Source: Bradysia coprophila
Taxonomy: Eukaryota > Arthropoda > Insecta > Diptera > Sciaridae
Direction of reading: 5' to 3'
DNA length: 64,000 nt
Assembly: GCF_014529535.1 (NCBI RefSeq)
Contig: NW_023503307.1
Coordinates: 451,414 to 515,413 of the forward strand
The position numbers and the translations under genes are program-made. Shown here one piece after another: positions 37,401-50,357 of the stretch. Numbering within the stretch: position 1 is the first letter of the stretch; each line of letters begins with the position of its first letter. The notes below the pieces were generated by a model, which was not told the DNA's origin, did no database searches, and was given only the letters and a program-made list of their open reading frames with translations.

Positions 37401-37501
37401 GTCAAGGCAAAAATGTGCACACGTTTGAAACAGCTGATTTTGTAATTTGATTTGTATTGGTAAAACAGCTGTTTCAAACGTATGCACATTTTTGAATTGA
37501 C
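37401..37501. repeat. 101-bp hairpin MITE next to the TTAA element
   Basis: The ends are GTCAA then CAAAAATGTGCACACG with CAGCTG at the inner end. The right arm is the reverse complement with one mismatch over 29 bp. The loop is about 29 bp. It lies two bases from the TTAA that ends the larger element. Confidence 0.8.
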
Positions 37502-37774
37502 GTTTACTGTATGTTGACTGTTTGGATTGCATTGATAACATTAAATAGTCTCTACCTGGGTGGTTTAAATTAAACTACTAAAAAATATTTGCCAATAAAA
37601 TTCTTAATTTGTAAATTTTGTCCTTCATCTAAACTCAGTGAGTAGATGGTGGTTATTATCTTTATTGTTGATAATAAAAACTGTTTCTTAGGTAGGAATT
37701 TCTCAATTTATCGGTGGATCTATAAACTGAGCACTTCCCAACTTTTGATTGTCTTCAATAACTAAACTTTGCGC

Positions 37775-40700
37775 TCAATAAAGTTTATCCAAATTCAACC
37801 ACATTCCACCAACTGGAGCAAGAAAAGGTGATGATGGTTCGAATTTCATCGGTATTGGCGATTGGTTATTAATCGATATCTTGTAGTTCTCTATTAATTT
37901 TACGACTGCCACTTTCGCCTGCATTAATCCAAAACGCGATCCGATGCAATTTCTAGGACCTGAAAAACCGAATGGAAATACACGAATTGATATTTTTCGA
38001 TAAGCATAAACTTCGATTATTCAGTTTAACATACTGATCATCCAACGCACTTCAAGCAAAAGTGCTATTAATGACTGCTGCCAAATAGAGTACTTTTCGT
38101 TTGAAATTTGATCCCCACTATTTTTACAGTGTAAAATTTTGTATGAAGCACTGTCAAGTTTCAGTACCCTATTTGGAATACCACTTTTGCTTGAAGTGCG
38201 TTGGATCATCACATAACATTACCTTCCCCAAACGGCATGAATGTAAAGGGATGACGCTGCTTACAATTTTCGGGCGTAAATCTTTCCGGATCGAACTTAT
38301 CTGGATCTGGGTAATACTCAGGATCGCGATGAAAAGAGAAAATATTTAAGTTCACTAAGACTCCGTCCGGTATAACCAAATTTGTTTCCGGAATCGGAAA
38401 ATCTTTATTGCATTTCCTGAACGTATTCGGAATAGGCGGATACTTGCGCATCACTTCATTAACAACCATGTCAAGGTATCTGAATCCGAACAACATTTCA
38501 TATGTTAACTCGCCGTTATTATCATCAAGTCCTGATTTTATTTCGTAACGAAGTCTTTCCTGTACGTCAGTATTTAGTGCTAATTCGTACATTGTGAAAC
38601 TGATCAACGTCGAACTCGTTTCGAAACCTCCAATGTAAACTATGAAACTTTCTGCCGCCAATTCATCCGTTGTAAACAAATCTTTTAGGCCCAACAGCAT
38701 GGAGACGAAATCGTTTCTGTCGATATGATTAGCCGTGCGATATTTCATAGTGTCAATGAAGGCAGTGTGGAAAAAAGTGGCTATCTCTTTGGGGTTACTT
38801 CGGAAGTGTAATCTCCGGCATAAATCTGGGAAGCTTGACGATAGCAAAAATTTCAAAAGATCAAGTTCGGTTGGAGTGCTTAGTCGACGACTGTGTTTCA
38901 GAAATATGGAATCGGGATCATCCAGACCTATTGCAATAAAATTAAGAATTTATTAAATTATTATATTTAACATTGTTGGTTCAGCCTGATCTGGCTTCGT
39001 AACACCGGGAGTGTAGCTCATGTGCAAGGGTGTAAATTAGAAATGAAATGACTACAGTTCGAGGCTCAGGGGGCTCAGAGGTTCGGGGATCAGGATGGAA
39101 GGGGTCCACAAAAAATTCTTACCAACCCTAGATGTCAAAAAGTGATTTTAAAAATTTTTTAAAATTCATTAACAACTTGCGCAAATTCACTGAAGCTGAA
39201 TTTGCGACTACTGGTAAAATCTCATATTTCGACCTCTACCAACAATATGCTGCGAGATATTTTTTGCCCTAATTAGTGTTTTTCTACTAATTAGAGTCCA
39301 ATAAAACAGAAAATTTTTAATTTGGAAAAATTTGGCCGAAGCATTATGTTTGGTGTGTCGTCAAAGTTCGCCAACTATGAAAAATTGAGTAAATTTTAAA
39401 CTTGAAAATTCTATAATCGACACAGAAAATTATTCGATTATTGCTCAAATGGGCTTAAATTTTTGGGAATGTTGCCGGCTATCCAAAAAAGAAGAGTTTT
39501 TGAAAATCGTCTGTGAATGTGTGTGGTGTGACTGTTTGTTTGGCCCCAAAATTGAGGCAAAATTCCTCAACGGAAAAAATCGATTTTTTTTGAAAACGTT
39601 TAAAAAATCACGGATTCTAATTTTTTCGACTCTAAAGTACCCACAAACTTTAAATTAAATTATTTAAGGCAAAAACAAAGCTTTTCGCACGTTCTCAAAA
39701 AAAATTGATTTTCTCCGTTGAGGATTTTTTCCTCAATTTTGGGCAAAACAAACAGTCACACCACACACATTCACAGACGATTTTCAAAAACTCTTCTTTT
39801 TTGGATAGCCGGCAACATTCCCAACAATTTAAGCCCATTTGAGCAATAATCGAATAATTTTCTATGTCAATTATAGAATTTTCAAGTTTAAAATTTACTC
39901 AATTTTTCATAGTTGGCGAACTTTGACGACACACCAAACATAATGCTTCGGCCAAATGTTTCCAATTTAAACATTTTCTGTTTTATTGGACTCTAATTAG
40001 TAGAAAAACACTAATTAGGGCAAAAAATATCTCGCAGCATATTGTTGTTAGAGGTCGAAATATGAGATTTTACCAGTAGCCGCAAATTCAGCTTCAGTGA
40101 ATTTGCGCAAGTTGTTAATGAATTTAAAAAAAAATTTAAAATCACTTTTTGACATCTAGGGATGGTAAGAATTTTTTGTGGACCCCTTCCATCCTGATCC
40201 CCGAACCATCGCACAATCGCACACCCCTACTGTACAGGTGAGTCAGAGTTTAGTATTGTGACTGAGACGTAGAGCTTGCAGTTGAGCATTACACAAAGTA
40301 TTAAATAAACTCACATTTACAATCCAATCCAAACGCAACATTGCCAATTACATCACCAGTGAACCGTTGAGCCCATGACCTCATCTCGAAATTATGATTT
40401 GAATTTAATTCATTGTCAATTATGTCAACCAGTTTATGAGACAGTGTGAGTATAATGTCGAACATCATCTTCATTTTACCAGACGTAAAGATCGGCGACA
40501 AACTTGTTCTTCGATCTCGCCAAACTTGTCCTTCGATAGACAACAAGCTAAATATATGTACATCCCAGTATAAACTCCAGCTACGAAAAAGTATGAAAAC
40601 CTACTTAGCGGACAATGGATCGTCCTTAGCGTTATAATAAAATCCACGTTCATGAAATGAGGAAAAATCTCGAACGAAAATACTCTTGCATAGCTCTGGG

Positions 40701-40948
40701 TCAATGGGTAAGATTGTTGGTTTCAAGAAAAAGTAAACTCCGACCGCTGCAGCCTTTCCTTTGTATGTTTTGTAATAATTATCGAATGCCTCAGCGGAAG
40801 TTATTGTGGAACCAACACCTCCGAGCGAACCGAATGGAAAACTAGCTTTAGGTGAAACGAAACCACGATTATTCCAGAAATTATAACGTCGTTTCACCCA
40901 ATAATAAGCAAGTAAAAATACTCCGATCACTCCATACAACAAATCCAT
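37775..40948 (-). CDS. CYP6-type cytochrome P450 monooxygenase
   Basis: Four exons on the minus strand: 40948-40605, 40547-40315, 38927-38223 and 37959-37775, giving 488 residues, normal for CYP6. Microsomal P450s of this clan oxidise plant toxins, insecticides and endogenous lipids at the ER membrane. The N-terminus is a membrane anchor (LLYGVIGVFLLAYYWV). Key motifs are WRDRR (helix C), GGFETSST (I-helix, residues 291-298), EVMR (ExxR, 350-353), PERF and the haem loop FGEGPRNCIG with Cys 432. All motifs are intact. Intron 2 (1.4 kb) holds a giant hairpin element and intron 3 holds a MITE, so mobile DNA makes up most of the intron length. An AATAAA complement lies at 37661-37666. The CYP6 assignment rests on motif style; the subfamily is unknown. 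Confidence 0.93.
38042..38204. mobile_element. MITE of the CAACGCACTTC family, copy 2
   Basis: A 163-bp element in intron 3 of the P450 gene. Both ends read CCAACGCACTTCAAGCAAAA in inverted orientation. It is flanked by the 5-bp direct repeat ATCAT (38037-38041 and 38205-38209). Confidence 0.92.
39080..40207. mobile_element. Giant hairpin element inside P450 intron 2
   Basis: The left arm (39080-39599) and right arm (39691-40207) are near-perfect reverse complements of about 520 bp around a loop of about 90 bp. The outer clear pairing starts at GGTTCGGGGATCAGGATGG. Outside this, GGGTGT occurs at both ends (CAAGGGTGTAAATT on the left, CAGTAGGGGTGTGCG on the reverse of the right). That suggests hAT-like termini, but no 8-bp duplication was found. 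No coding region is visible. Confidence 0.87.
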
Positions 40949-42147
40949 TTTCAGAGAACGATTGCCGTCAACTAAATGACCGAAACAATTTAACTTGTAA
41001 AATTAAGTATACAGAGTTGTTTTTGTCTGCTGGTCGTTGTTCGCTTTAATTAAAGTAAAAACAAAAACAATTTGCGATAGCATGAATGTTGTACAAAGAC
41101 AGAGACAAATGGTGTTGATGCCAGGTCGTAAATTTTTTATTCAATTCGATGATATCAGTAATCACATTAAGTTAACATATTAATCATCAAGGTTTAAGAG
41201 TGATCCACCTATACCTATAGTTCCATTGAAAGAAGGATTATTGAAACTGGACGAAATTGGATGAAGGAAATACTTTAAAGCGTGAAGTAAAGTAGAATCA
41301 CCTTTGAGTCAATGATGATAAACAAATGAGATTAAAATTTTAAGTGAATCTGTGAATTCTTCAAACAATTTATATGAAGGTGAAATACAACGGTTCTCGG
41401 ATATTCAAATGGTTGGTCGGTACCATCCGATAGCTAGAGCCATTTTGAGAAAATCATGGACCAACTTTTGCTAATAGGTTTACTCATTTTGGTTCGAGAA
41501 GTTGAGAGATTACATATGTCTCAATATAGATAATATAGCAAAATCCACCCTGTTAAAGCAAAGGTAAATCACATAATCACAAAAAGAATCGAACTTTATT
41601 GATGTTTTGCGGTATGATGGGATTCAGGGTGTGCCACAAGAGAAAAATGTAAGGCCGCAGAGGACTACTTCCAGGTAGTAATTTTTAGGAATTATATTTT
41701 CAAATCCAGCTAGTAATTGAAGAAATATAATTCCTTCGGGGATTAACATTGTGAATTGTGACTAAACAATCATATTAACGTTACTGGTCGGTCAGCTACA
41801 TTATCCATATTGCTATAGGAAAACATATAGTTTTGATACTAAATGGATAAAACACTCATTTCACTGTACTGCAAGAAAAGCAAATAAAAATGGATTTTTT
41901 TAAGATTTTAGGGTCACCCTGTTAAGATTTTAGAAAGTTTTTGAATAAAGTGAGATCTTTATAGTCACTTCCTCATTCACAATAACCCACAAAGTGACAT
42001 TTTCCTTATACAAAATGTGTCATTTTGTCAATTATTGTGAATGACGTGGCGCGACGAAATCCCTTGGAAGCATAAATCATTTTAAGGATTTTATGTTTTG
42101 TTTATTTACAAGTTTGCATATTTATTTGAATTGGAAATTTAGAGCCT
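40949..42147. other. P450 5' flank and intergenic DNA
   Basis: The probable P450 promoter and 5' UTR lie in the first 200 bp. The rest is AT-rich with no recognisable gene. A small inverted repeat is at 41973-42044. Confidence 0.55.
41973..42044. repeat. 72-bp mini inverted repeat
   Basis: The ends are TCATTCACAATAA and its exact reverse complement TTATTGTGAATGA. A second inner pair (AAAGTGACATTTT and AAAATGTGTCATTTTG) pairs imperfectly. It is probably a very short MITE. Confidence 0.6.
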
Positions 42148-42957
42148 CGGCAATTCTCCGCTATCAAAATTTTTTCTCCGCCAATAACGGATTTGTTCCA
42201 CAGTTTTTCCGTCTCTTTCCATCGCCGAATGTTTTGGATGTCCTCCCACATAACTCAGCGGTTTCGCTGATGGTAAATTTTCAAAATCTGTAAAATCGTC
42301 CACCTGGCCAAAAAATGAAGATTCTGTCCACTAAAATTCCAGAGCACAGAGTGTTCACATTCTGTTTATAAAACAAATTCCGGTGTACAGAGTGTTCACA
42401 TTCTGTACACGGAAAAAGTCAGGCGTACAGAGTCTCTTTCCATCGCCGAATGTTTTGGATGTCCTCCCACATAACTCAGCGGTTTCGCTGATGGTAAATT
42501 TTCAAAATCTGTAAAATCGTCCACCTGGCCAAAAAATGAAGATTCTGTCCACTAAAATTCCAGAGCACAGAGTGTTCACATTCTGTTTATAAAACAAATT
42601 CCGGTGTACAGAGTGTTCACATTCTGTACACGGAAAAAGTCAGGCGTACAGAGTGTTCACATTATGTGTACACAACTCAAAATGTGCACAGAAACCAAGA
42701 ACATGTGAACAAATGATACACAGTTTGAGTACGGTTGTGAACTATTTTGAGCACGAACTGTGAATTTTTCACAGTTTGTTAATATTTTGTGAACAGAAGT
42801 CGATTCTAATTTATCGTTTTACCGACGCGCGTCTATCAGCGGACGCCTGAGTTTCTATGGTGAACGAATAAAACTTGCTGGAGATGATAGAGCGTGAAAA
42901 ACTATGGAACAAAGCCGTTATTGGCGAAGAAAAAAATTTTGATAGCGGAGATCGCCG
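42148..42957. mobile_element. Inverted-repeat element with internal tandem duplication
   Basis: The left end CGGCAATTCTCCGCTATCAA continues through CGCCAATAACGG. The reverse of the right end reads CGGCGATCTCCGCTATCAA and continues likewise. The inverted repeats are about 80 bp with few mismatches. A perfect 221-bp tandem duplication lies inside. No target duplication or coding region was seen. Confidence 0.75.
42211..42652. repeat. Perfect 221-bp tandem duplication
   Basis: Units at 42211-42431 and 42432-42652 read the same at every base I compared. Each also holds several copies of CAGAGTGTTCACATTCTG. Perfect identity means a very recent event or an assembly duplication. Confidence 0.92.
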
Positions 42958-43906
42958 TAGAATATGGGTTTGAAAATGCAGACCTCCGCCAATTACAATA
43001 GTTTTGTATGACCAGTTACCTCAGATCAAATTTTTAACACTTTGAGGCAATAGAGAAAGGACCAGTCTAATGCCTGAAACTACGATTTTTTCTTGAAACT
43101 AGAGTTTTCAGTCTTTAAATGTAACGCAACAGAACGTTATTGGCGAAATCTGCCCTTTTAAGTGAATCATCATCCATTCTCCGGATTCTGCGGTTTAAGT
43201 CCAATATGAGGTTGGTAGCCCAAATTTGGGGAGATATGTCTATAAAAGTGCTATTTCTCGGTAGTCATTAAATGGTTATAAAACTTTTCGAAATAACATC
43301 GACGAGTCAAAATCTACTTCACTCACCAACTAACCTGATTGCTTTCGAATGACACCGACCTTCAGTTTTTATATAAAAAAATGTAATTTTGGCAACGTCT
43401 GGGTCGAGATGATTTTACCTTACTTCGAAGCAGAATGAACCAAAAATCTTCTAAAATTTAATTTCGGGTCATTTGGTGCAATTGTGGAATTATAGCGTTC
43501 GTTTCTACAGGGAAACAAGTTTGCAGAAATCATTTGAGATTTATATGAAATAAACTAGAATTTTCAAAAATTTGCTAAAAACAAGTATTAATTTTTATGG
43601 TGGTACCCCGAGATTTTCGGCCACCGGTATAATATGCGTCTGGTCAACAGCTTTCAAGGAAACATGTCATGAAATTCTTAGGATATGAGAAATGTGCTAA
43701 GCAGGACTTGATTTTTTCTTTTGATTCTTGTAATTACAATCAGAGGCTACTAGGTAAGAAAAATCTACATTCTACACTAGTTTAACAAAAGATACGACCC
43801 TAGAAAAACTGTTGGACATTTAAAGTATTAGGAACGTTGTAGTGGCTGCACTTTTTATTACCAAACAAACACACAAACAATCTTTATTGTTTTGAACAAT
43901 TTTTGT
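42958..43906. other. Intergenic DNA and regucalcin 3' UTR
   Basis: No gene is visible. A fragment CGTTATTGGCGAAATC near 43136 recalls the ends of the element at 42148-42957. The AATAAA complement at 43883-43888 lies 19 bp past the regucalcin stop. Confidence 0.55.
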
Positions 43907-45431
43907 TTAGAGTCTGACTTTGCTCATCGGTAGTCCTTTCACGCCCAATCCAGTAACTTTGAATAGTGAGCCAGCTGGTGGTGGTTGAGGTCCAGAACGT
44001 TCGGTTGCCGCTGACGTAACATAAAGAATGTCCAAATTGGGTCCACCAAACGCTGCCGACGTAATTTGTTCGGATGGAAATTTGATTTCAAGGACAATTT
44101 TTCCGCTACTGAAATGGGCGACAATGAAAAATTAATTCGTTTTCGTCAAACGTTTGACGCAAGCGCTTATCTCCATACAACGATCAAAAATCTGTTAATT
44201 CTGTTTATCGCACCGTCTAGTATTAGCTGTCAAATCTTTCACTTCTTCATTTTTACTACATGTTTTACTAGGCTGAGCTTATAGATTATTTTTGTTGTTG
44301 TTGTCGATAACACATTACTGACCGTTTCTGAAGAGTTTACGATTAGACACTTACTTTGGATCAATTTTTAATATTCTCGATCCACCCCACGTACAAACAT
44401 ATAGATTGCCCTCAGCATCGATAGTCATACCATCGGGTCCGAAAGATGGTCTTTCGCCATTATCTCTGAAGTCAATCAAGACTTTTTCGTTTGCTGGAAG
44501 CCACAATTATTAGTTCTCTTAGTCTAGACATCGATGCCGAGTTTACTTACAAATATTGCCAGTCTTGGAATCATAATCGAATTCCTTGACATCCGATGTG
44601 CACGTGTCAATGTAATAGAATTTCCCCTTTGCAGCATTCCATGCCAATCCGTTTGAAACGCCAATGTTGGTTCGGAGAACACTCAACTCTTCATCCTTTG
44701 CGTATTTATAGAAACTTCCCTCAGCAGCGTCGAAAATATCGCCGCATTCCTCCAAACGCATGGTACCGCCGTAAAATCGACCGGTTGGATCAGCCTTTGC
44801 ATCATTGAAACGATTGGTTTTATACCGTTCGCCCTTTTCCACTTCCAAAGCGATACGAAGTAGTTTCGCTTTCGGTGATTTTCCATCCCAGCTAATAATG
44901 CCAACACGACGACCAATGCCGATGGCAAATTCGTTTTTGCTTCCCTCAACTGGTATGATGAAACCGATGACTGGTTCGCCATCTATTATTTAGAAATAGA
45001 AATTCGATGTTAGTATATTCTTGGGTAAAGGCACCAGTGCCTGGGTCATTTATAATTTCATTGGACAGTAGCAATGAAATGATATTTTCAGAAATTTGTT
45101 GCACTCAGAAATAAACAAACATTTTGGTGGTCATTCATCCAAGACAAACTCAAGAAATTTAATAGAATGACGGCCGAAATTGCTGTATTTAAATCAAAGT
45201 ACAACGAAGGAGCGCCACATTTGCATATTTTTTCAAGTTGTTTAAAATTCAAAATGCTTTACCTACGGTCGCTCCATAAGTCTTGTTTTCCGCGTAATCA
45301 TATCGATTGATTGAAGCCTTGTTGCCGTAAATGTCGATATAGTACAAACTTTGGGTCTCAATATCCCAGTGTGGCCCTTCACCGAGTACTGACAGGGGCG
45401 ATGGTACTACTTCCACTTGGTATGAAGCCAT
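43907..45431 (-). CDS. regucalcin: Regucalcin / SMP-30 gluconolactonase family protein
   Basis: Four exons on the minus strand: 45431-45263, 44982-44551, 44493-44355 and 44108-43907, giving 313 residues, close to the family norm of about 300. The SMP-30 family folds as a six-bladed propeller with one divalent metal. Vertebrate members act as gluconolactonases and affect calcium handling. The metal-binding Glu 18 is present in LGEGPHWD. The family motifs FNDAKADPTGRFYGGTM, SNGLAWN (metal Asn) and FGPDGMTID (metal Asp) are all intact. There is no signal peptide, so it is probably cytosolic. The exon 4 acceptor is a CAGTAG tandem, so two forms differing by one residue are possible. I chose the upstream AG because it gives DPNSGK, matching the family spacing. 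Confidence 0.95.
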
Positions 45432-46132
45432 CTTTCAATCAAAGACAAAATTAAATTATTTTTTATTTGTTTATATTGACGGAGCGATTTTCATTGATTG
45501 CTGCCCGAACAGCCGGAGAGCGAAATATTCATTCGATACTGAAGAAGAATACATATAAATGCTATGGTTATTACCGCAGTTAAGATAAGGTAATAACATG
45601 ATGGGATTGTCTTGTTTGTAAACAATAAAGTGCAAAAATAAATAAAAGATTAGCGTGTGTGCAGTTACTTTTTGTCTAATTGCGATTGTGCGCTGTAATC
45701 TGCTTTTTTCGATAATAAAATCAAATTGCAGGGGCTTCTCGATAAAAAAATTCAGTTGATAAGGTATCATTAAAATAAGTCAGCCGCGGAATTGCGATTT
45801 AGATTTATCAGGAACTGTCATGAACATAGGGCAAAATGTACTGAATTGTAATACGTCGGTAATTGTAAAGTGGAGTCTACTATTTAGTTAGATAATGACC
45901 TAACTATCTTCAAGAGGAGATGCAGTTTTTAGTGAGCAGTAACTTTTCGGAAATTACACGTAAAAGGTTTAACATTGGTAATTCGAGTGGAATGAGTAAA
46001 GATAATTGCAATTGTAATAGATTGAGACTTTTCCTATAGTAAATGACGCATTGTACAAACAATCATTTCACAGACACACCAAGTATATCAAGTATATTGG
46101 ATCTATTACTTCATTCGATCTAAGTTAATATG

Positions 46133-46307
46133 TTTACTTTACTAGTGAGGTAATGTGGCCTTTCCCTCACTAGTGAAGACCCTTTCCCTCGCTCGTAAAG
46201 TAAAACGCCATACTTTACACGTGAAATAATTTGATATCTCGTATCCAGATGAGTACTTTTACTCATCGTGACTGGTATAGTCTTCACTGGTATAGTAATG
46301 TACTATT
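46133..46307. repeat. Dispersed repeat, copy 1 (partner at 50793-50983)
   Basis: It starts TTTACTTTACTAGTGAGG and ends TTCACTGGTATAGTAATGTA. The reverse complement of 50793-50983 has the same ends and shares GTAAAGTAAAACGCC-like and GATATCTCGTATCC segments. It is probably a MITE with weak terminal inversion. Confidence 0.7.
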
Positions 46308-46543
46308 ATCTAATATTTTAATTTCAAATCTTTTACTTCGTTTTTTAGACATGGTTTTTGTTTTATAAGAGCATGTCGTTTAATACTGCATTAGTTATTG
46401 CTAACAGATGATGACAAGCTAACAAGCATGAAAATGGAAATTCTTTGCCTTAGGGGGTCTGGCGAAGTATGACCCGCCATGTTAAAGGTATAGGAAAATG
46501 GAGACGATTTCCAAAAAAAAACTTGGAAAACAATGATATAGTT

Positions 46544-46801
46544 CTTTGTGCCTCCGAGAATTGATATACGACTCTTTTCAGCACTCATTTCAGTGTTGTA
46601 AAGTGACTTATTTCAGCACCCGTTTGATGTGATATTACAACACTCAAAGCAGTGTTAATATGGAATTTGTATGAGTTGTTATAGCATTCGTTTGAGAAAA
46701 TGCAAAGCAATGTGATCGATCAAATTTGAAGAGTGATTGTTTACAATGAGAATTATGATTTTTTGTGCTCTTGTCTATTTCAATTCTCGGTTGGCACAAA
46801 G
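46544..46801. repeat. 258-bp inverted-repeat element
   Basis: The ends are CTTTGTGCC then CGAGAATTGA, inverted at 46544-46566 and 46779-46801. The inside is rich in CAGCACT and CAGTGTTGTAA motifs. Confidence 0.6.
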
Positions 46802-46805
46802 CATG

Positions 46806-46893
46806 ATGTGTTACAAGTATTGTAATGTTGATTTTTTCAGCACTAGACCCAAGTTTTCCTTACGAGCGGAGCAATACTTGTAACACAACATAC
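46806..46893. repeat. Short hairpin next to the 46544-46801 element
   Basis: ATGTGTTACAAGTATTG pairs with CAATACTTGTAACACAACAT across a loop of about 50 bp. Confidence 0.6.
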
Positions 46894-49800
46894 TATTACA
46901 ACACTTCATTCTCCTATTTCAACCTTCAGTCAACCAACAATTTAAAATAACTTAAACCTCCATAAAAGCCAAACGTATGGCGGTGTCAATTACATCTGTT
47001 AAGCAATATAATTTACATAATTAAACTTCTTCAGAAAACGTTTCGCCTCTTAAATAGTCTCCGTGTGTTTTGTACAAAATCTATCACTTCAATATTCTCC
47101 ATACATATACAAGAGAACAGTAAACAGAGCTCATTGCAAAGTCGTCATTGTCGATAGATAGCAGATGACTAACAGGTTCTATAAGGTTCTATAAACATGA
47201 ACTTGACAACATATATACACAGGAGGTTTAGATATATAGGCGACAGTCTTCAATTTTTCCGTTTTTTTTTCTTCTTCCAATATTTTTATAATGTTGTCCA
47301 ACTTTTGTAATTGTTGTTGCAAAACTGCGTTTTAAATAGATCTAATTTATCGCTTGTGACGGTCATACTAATTGATCCATTGACATTGACATAGCACAAA
47401 CACAAATAATTATCAGAGCAGAGAATAAACAGAGGCTATACACTAAACCACAATAGTAATAGTAAATGGAAATTTTCTATTCGTTCATCTTAACTATACA
47501 AAGAATAGTGTGCAGTTAGTATACTCACAACTTCCATTACAATAGTACACGACAATAACACAAATAGTTTAATCATTTCGATTATTTTACGATTAGCACA
47601 AATAATTTATAATCCACGGATAACTACTCAACGCAAAGATTAAAACTGAATTTAGTTATATATTGTACAGGAGCCACCCAACAAAAGCTAATGTCCATCC
47701 AACTGATTTAGCTCTCAGCTGTATCTTGACCATCAAATCAAATATGAATCGATCTTTATAAGCGGCTCGATTTTATGTAAAAAAATATTTAATTAACACA
47801 CCAAGAAACCATCACTTTAAAATATTAATCAAATGAAAATATTTTTACTTTTACTTTTTATATTTCGTCGCATAATTTTTCAAGACAAACCATTTACCAT
47901 AATTCCAATAATGGAATCAAATGAAATAAAAGTCAAACATTTATTTATGCACAAAAACACCTACTATACGTTTATACGCTAAATCGAAACGAGTTTAATG
48001 CTTACATTTGATTGATATTTTTTTACTCTCCTTCAACATTTACATAATTCACCTTTTCTCAGCTATAGCACTTTTAGCATAAATGCTAAATTGAAACCGT
48101 TCACTCAAATGGTTTCAATTTTTTTATAATTATTTGGAAAGAACAGTGTATAGTCGATTTAGCCGGTAAGACGACGATGTGTATAATACACAAAGTCAAT
48201 ACTGGCAGTGTAGAAATCGTCTCACTTATACACACATTGAGAAAAAGTCAAGTGATCTGCAAGTGGACTCATACAATGAAATTGGCTACTGGAATATAAA
48301 TACTATCCATGCAGTGCAGAATAATACAATCAACAATATATGTCTTTTGTACTGGTAGAAGTAGAGCTGCTACTCATCGTTCACTTTTCATAATATTTTT
48401 GCGGCCTGATGTGTCTGGATTAGCAAGTGTTAATCTTTGTTCGATTGAGTATCATATAATCGTAGAATATTGAATGTATCTCTCGACCAATTTGAAAATG
48501 ATCTTCATTAACAAAACTTGATTGAAATTCTTCGTTACATTTACTTATACTCATTAATCGAATCTTACAGAGGATTTTCGTCAAGTTTTTCTGTCGTCAA
48601 TAAAGATCATTTTAAAATCAAGTGCGTTGAACTTTGAATGTTCAAGTCAAGAAGAGAAGAGGATTAAGAATAAATTATGAGTGACATAGGGATCTAGATC
48701 TAGTTATACTTAGTGAAAGGTTATGTGTGTTATCATCGAAACGAAATTATATTCAAAATTTTGCTGATAAATATTTATGTTGATTAACCTTTCACAGACG
48801 GCATGCCGGCAAGCACACATCAAAAATATAGAGTTATCGAATCAATAATTACTTCATTCGATGCAAGCATTTTCTACATATTGAATTCGGATCTATTACT
48901 TCATTTATTTCAACACGTATTTTGCTATATAAGACGACCTCAGCTGGAGCTCATTGATTTTTTTGTCGTCCGACATCGTTGTCGGCAACAAATGATACTC
49001 AGCAAGCTTTTTACGAGAACTACGTTCATGACCAGTAAGTAAGTAAAGTTTTCCCGGGAGTAGCGAGAATTTTATGATTGATTCAAATTTCGAAAGTGCA
49101 TACAGTGTTAACGGCAAGAGTGATTGAGGTTCGATGTCAACTCCAAACATTGAACAAAAGAAAATTCGCTCATTTTGACATTGCCCTCAAACCACGGCCT
49201 CAAACCCGATCAAAATAAACATTTTCCAAAATTCTTCCCGTTAACACTGTATACGTTCCTTCCAGTCACTATTTATTGTATTCTCAAATTAGTTCTCACA
49301 AAAGTTTAATTTCACCAAATCAACGGTTTTATTACAATATTTGAATGGAGTAGCTGTGATTTTTTAGTGATCACGTGTAACACAATCGTGTTGCGTGTAA
49401 AAATACTGATTTCATGACCTTATTCAATGTCAAGCTCAACACTATCTTACTAGAGAAAGATACGAAGAAAACTTTGCTTGCGTTAGTAAATGGAAAAGAA
49501 CCTCGATTCAGAGAGAGAAAATAACTGAAAAAGATTCTTGACCTTTGTTTCGCACAAAAATCGTAAATTTAAATTAAAAAAATGAGAGTAAGTGATAGGA
49601 AGTATCTCCTAGATACATAGTCAATTTGAAATAAATGGCCTATAATTGCCAGCTTACTATTCTGAGCGAAGCTTCAAACAAACTAGCCACCATCCAACAT
49701 TACTGAAAGTTAGTCCTTCAGAAACCTCTAGTGTGTATCACAACAAAATCATCGAATCTTGAACTTCATTTGCGTTAGGGTATCACTAGCCGATATAAGA

Positions 49801-50357
49801 GAACACTAGTCAGAGCTCATCGTTTATAAGAACCGTCGTCATCGGTAGCAAGATGACTAGCCGTCTCTATTAAGTTAACACAAAATTTTAAATTTCCTTC
49901 TTAACCAAAATTTCTCAAAACCACAGTCAAGACCTGGCAAAGTGCCGGTCGATTTTTGATAAATACTTAATTAACCAGAAAACTGAAACTACACGTTACC
50001 TCTTTTCGTTTAGAACTGAAATCCAAAAGTGGAAACAACAAATATTTAACTAAAGAAGCCGAAACAGAATTTTTCGTTGAATTTATATAATTTCATGTTT
50101 GATCTTCGGTGACCTTTTCATAAATACACCAGCTCTTGTCTTACACCATGTTATCAGTTTTCAAAAAAAATGTCGGAGCAATGGGGATTTGTTGCTTATC
50201 GTACGAACGGAGAAAATTTAAACAAAAAAGTTTGGTTTCTTGAGACAAGAGACGATTATTTTTTATCTACAGTTTTATGACCAATGAACAAAGTCTCGTT
50301 TTGTTGGAATTTTTTTACATCCAGAGGTAATTAGCTAAAGCGAGAGTAAACTTCCGG

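Noticed and set aside
38209..38856. P450 frame starting at 38856 as a separate gene
   Set aside because: Its first codon is TTG, and the frame is the inner part of exon 3 of the P450 gene.
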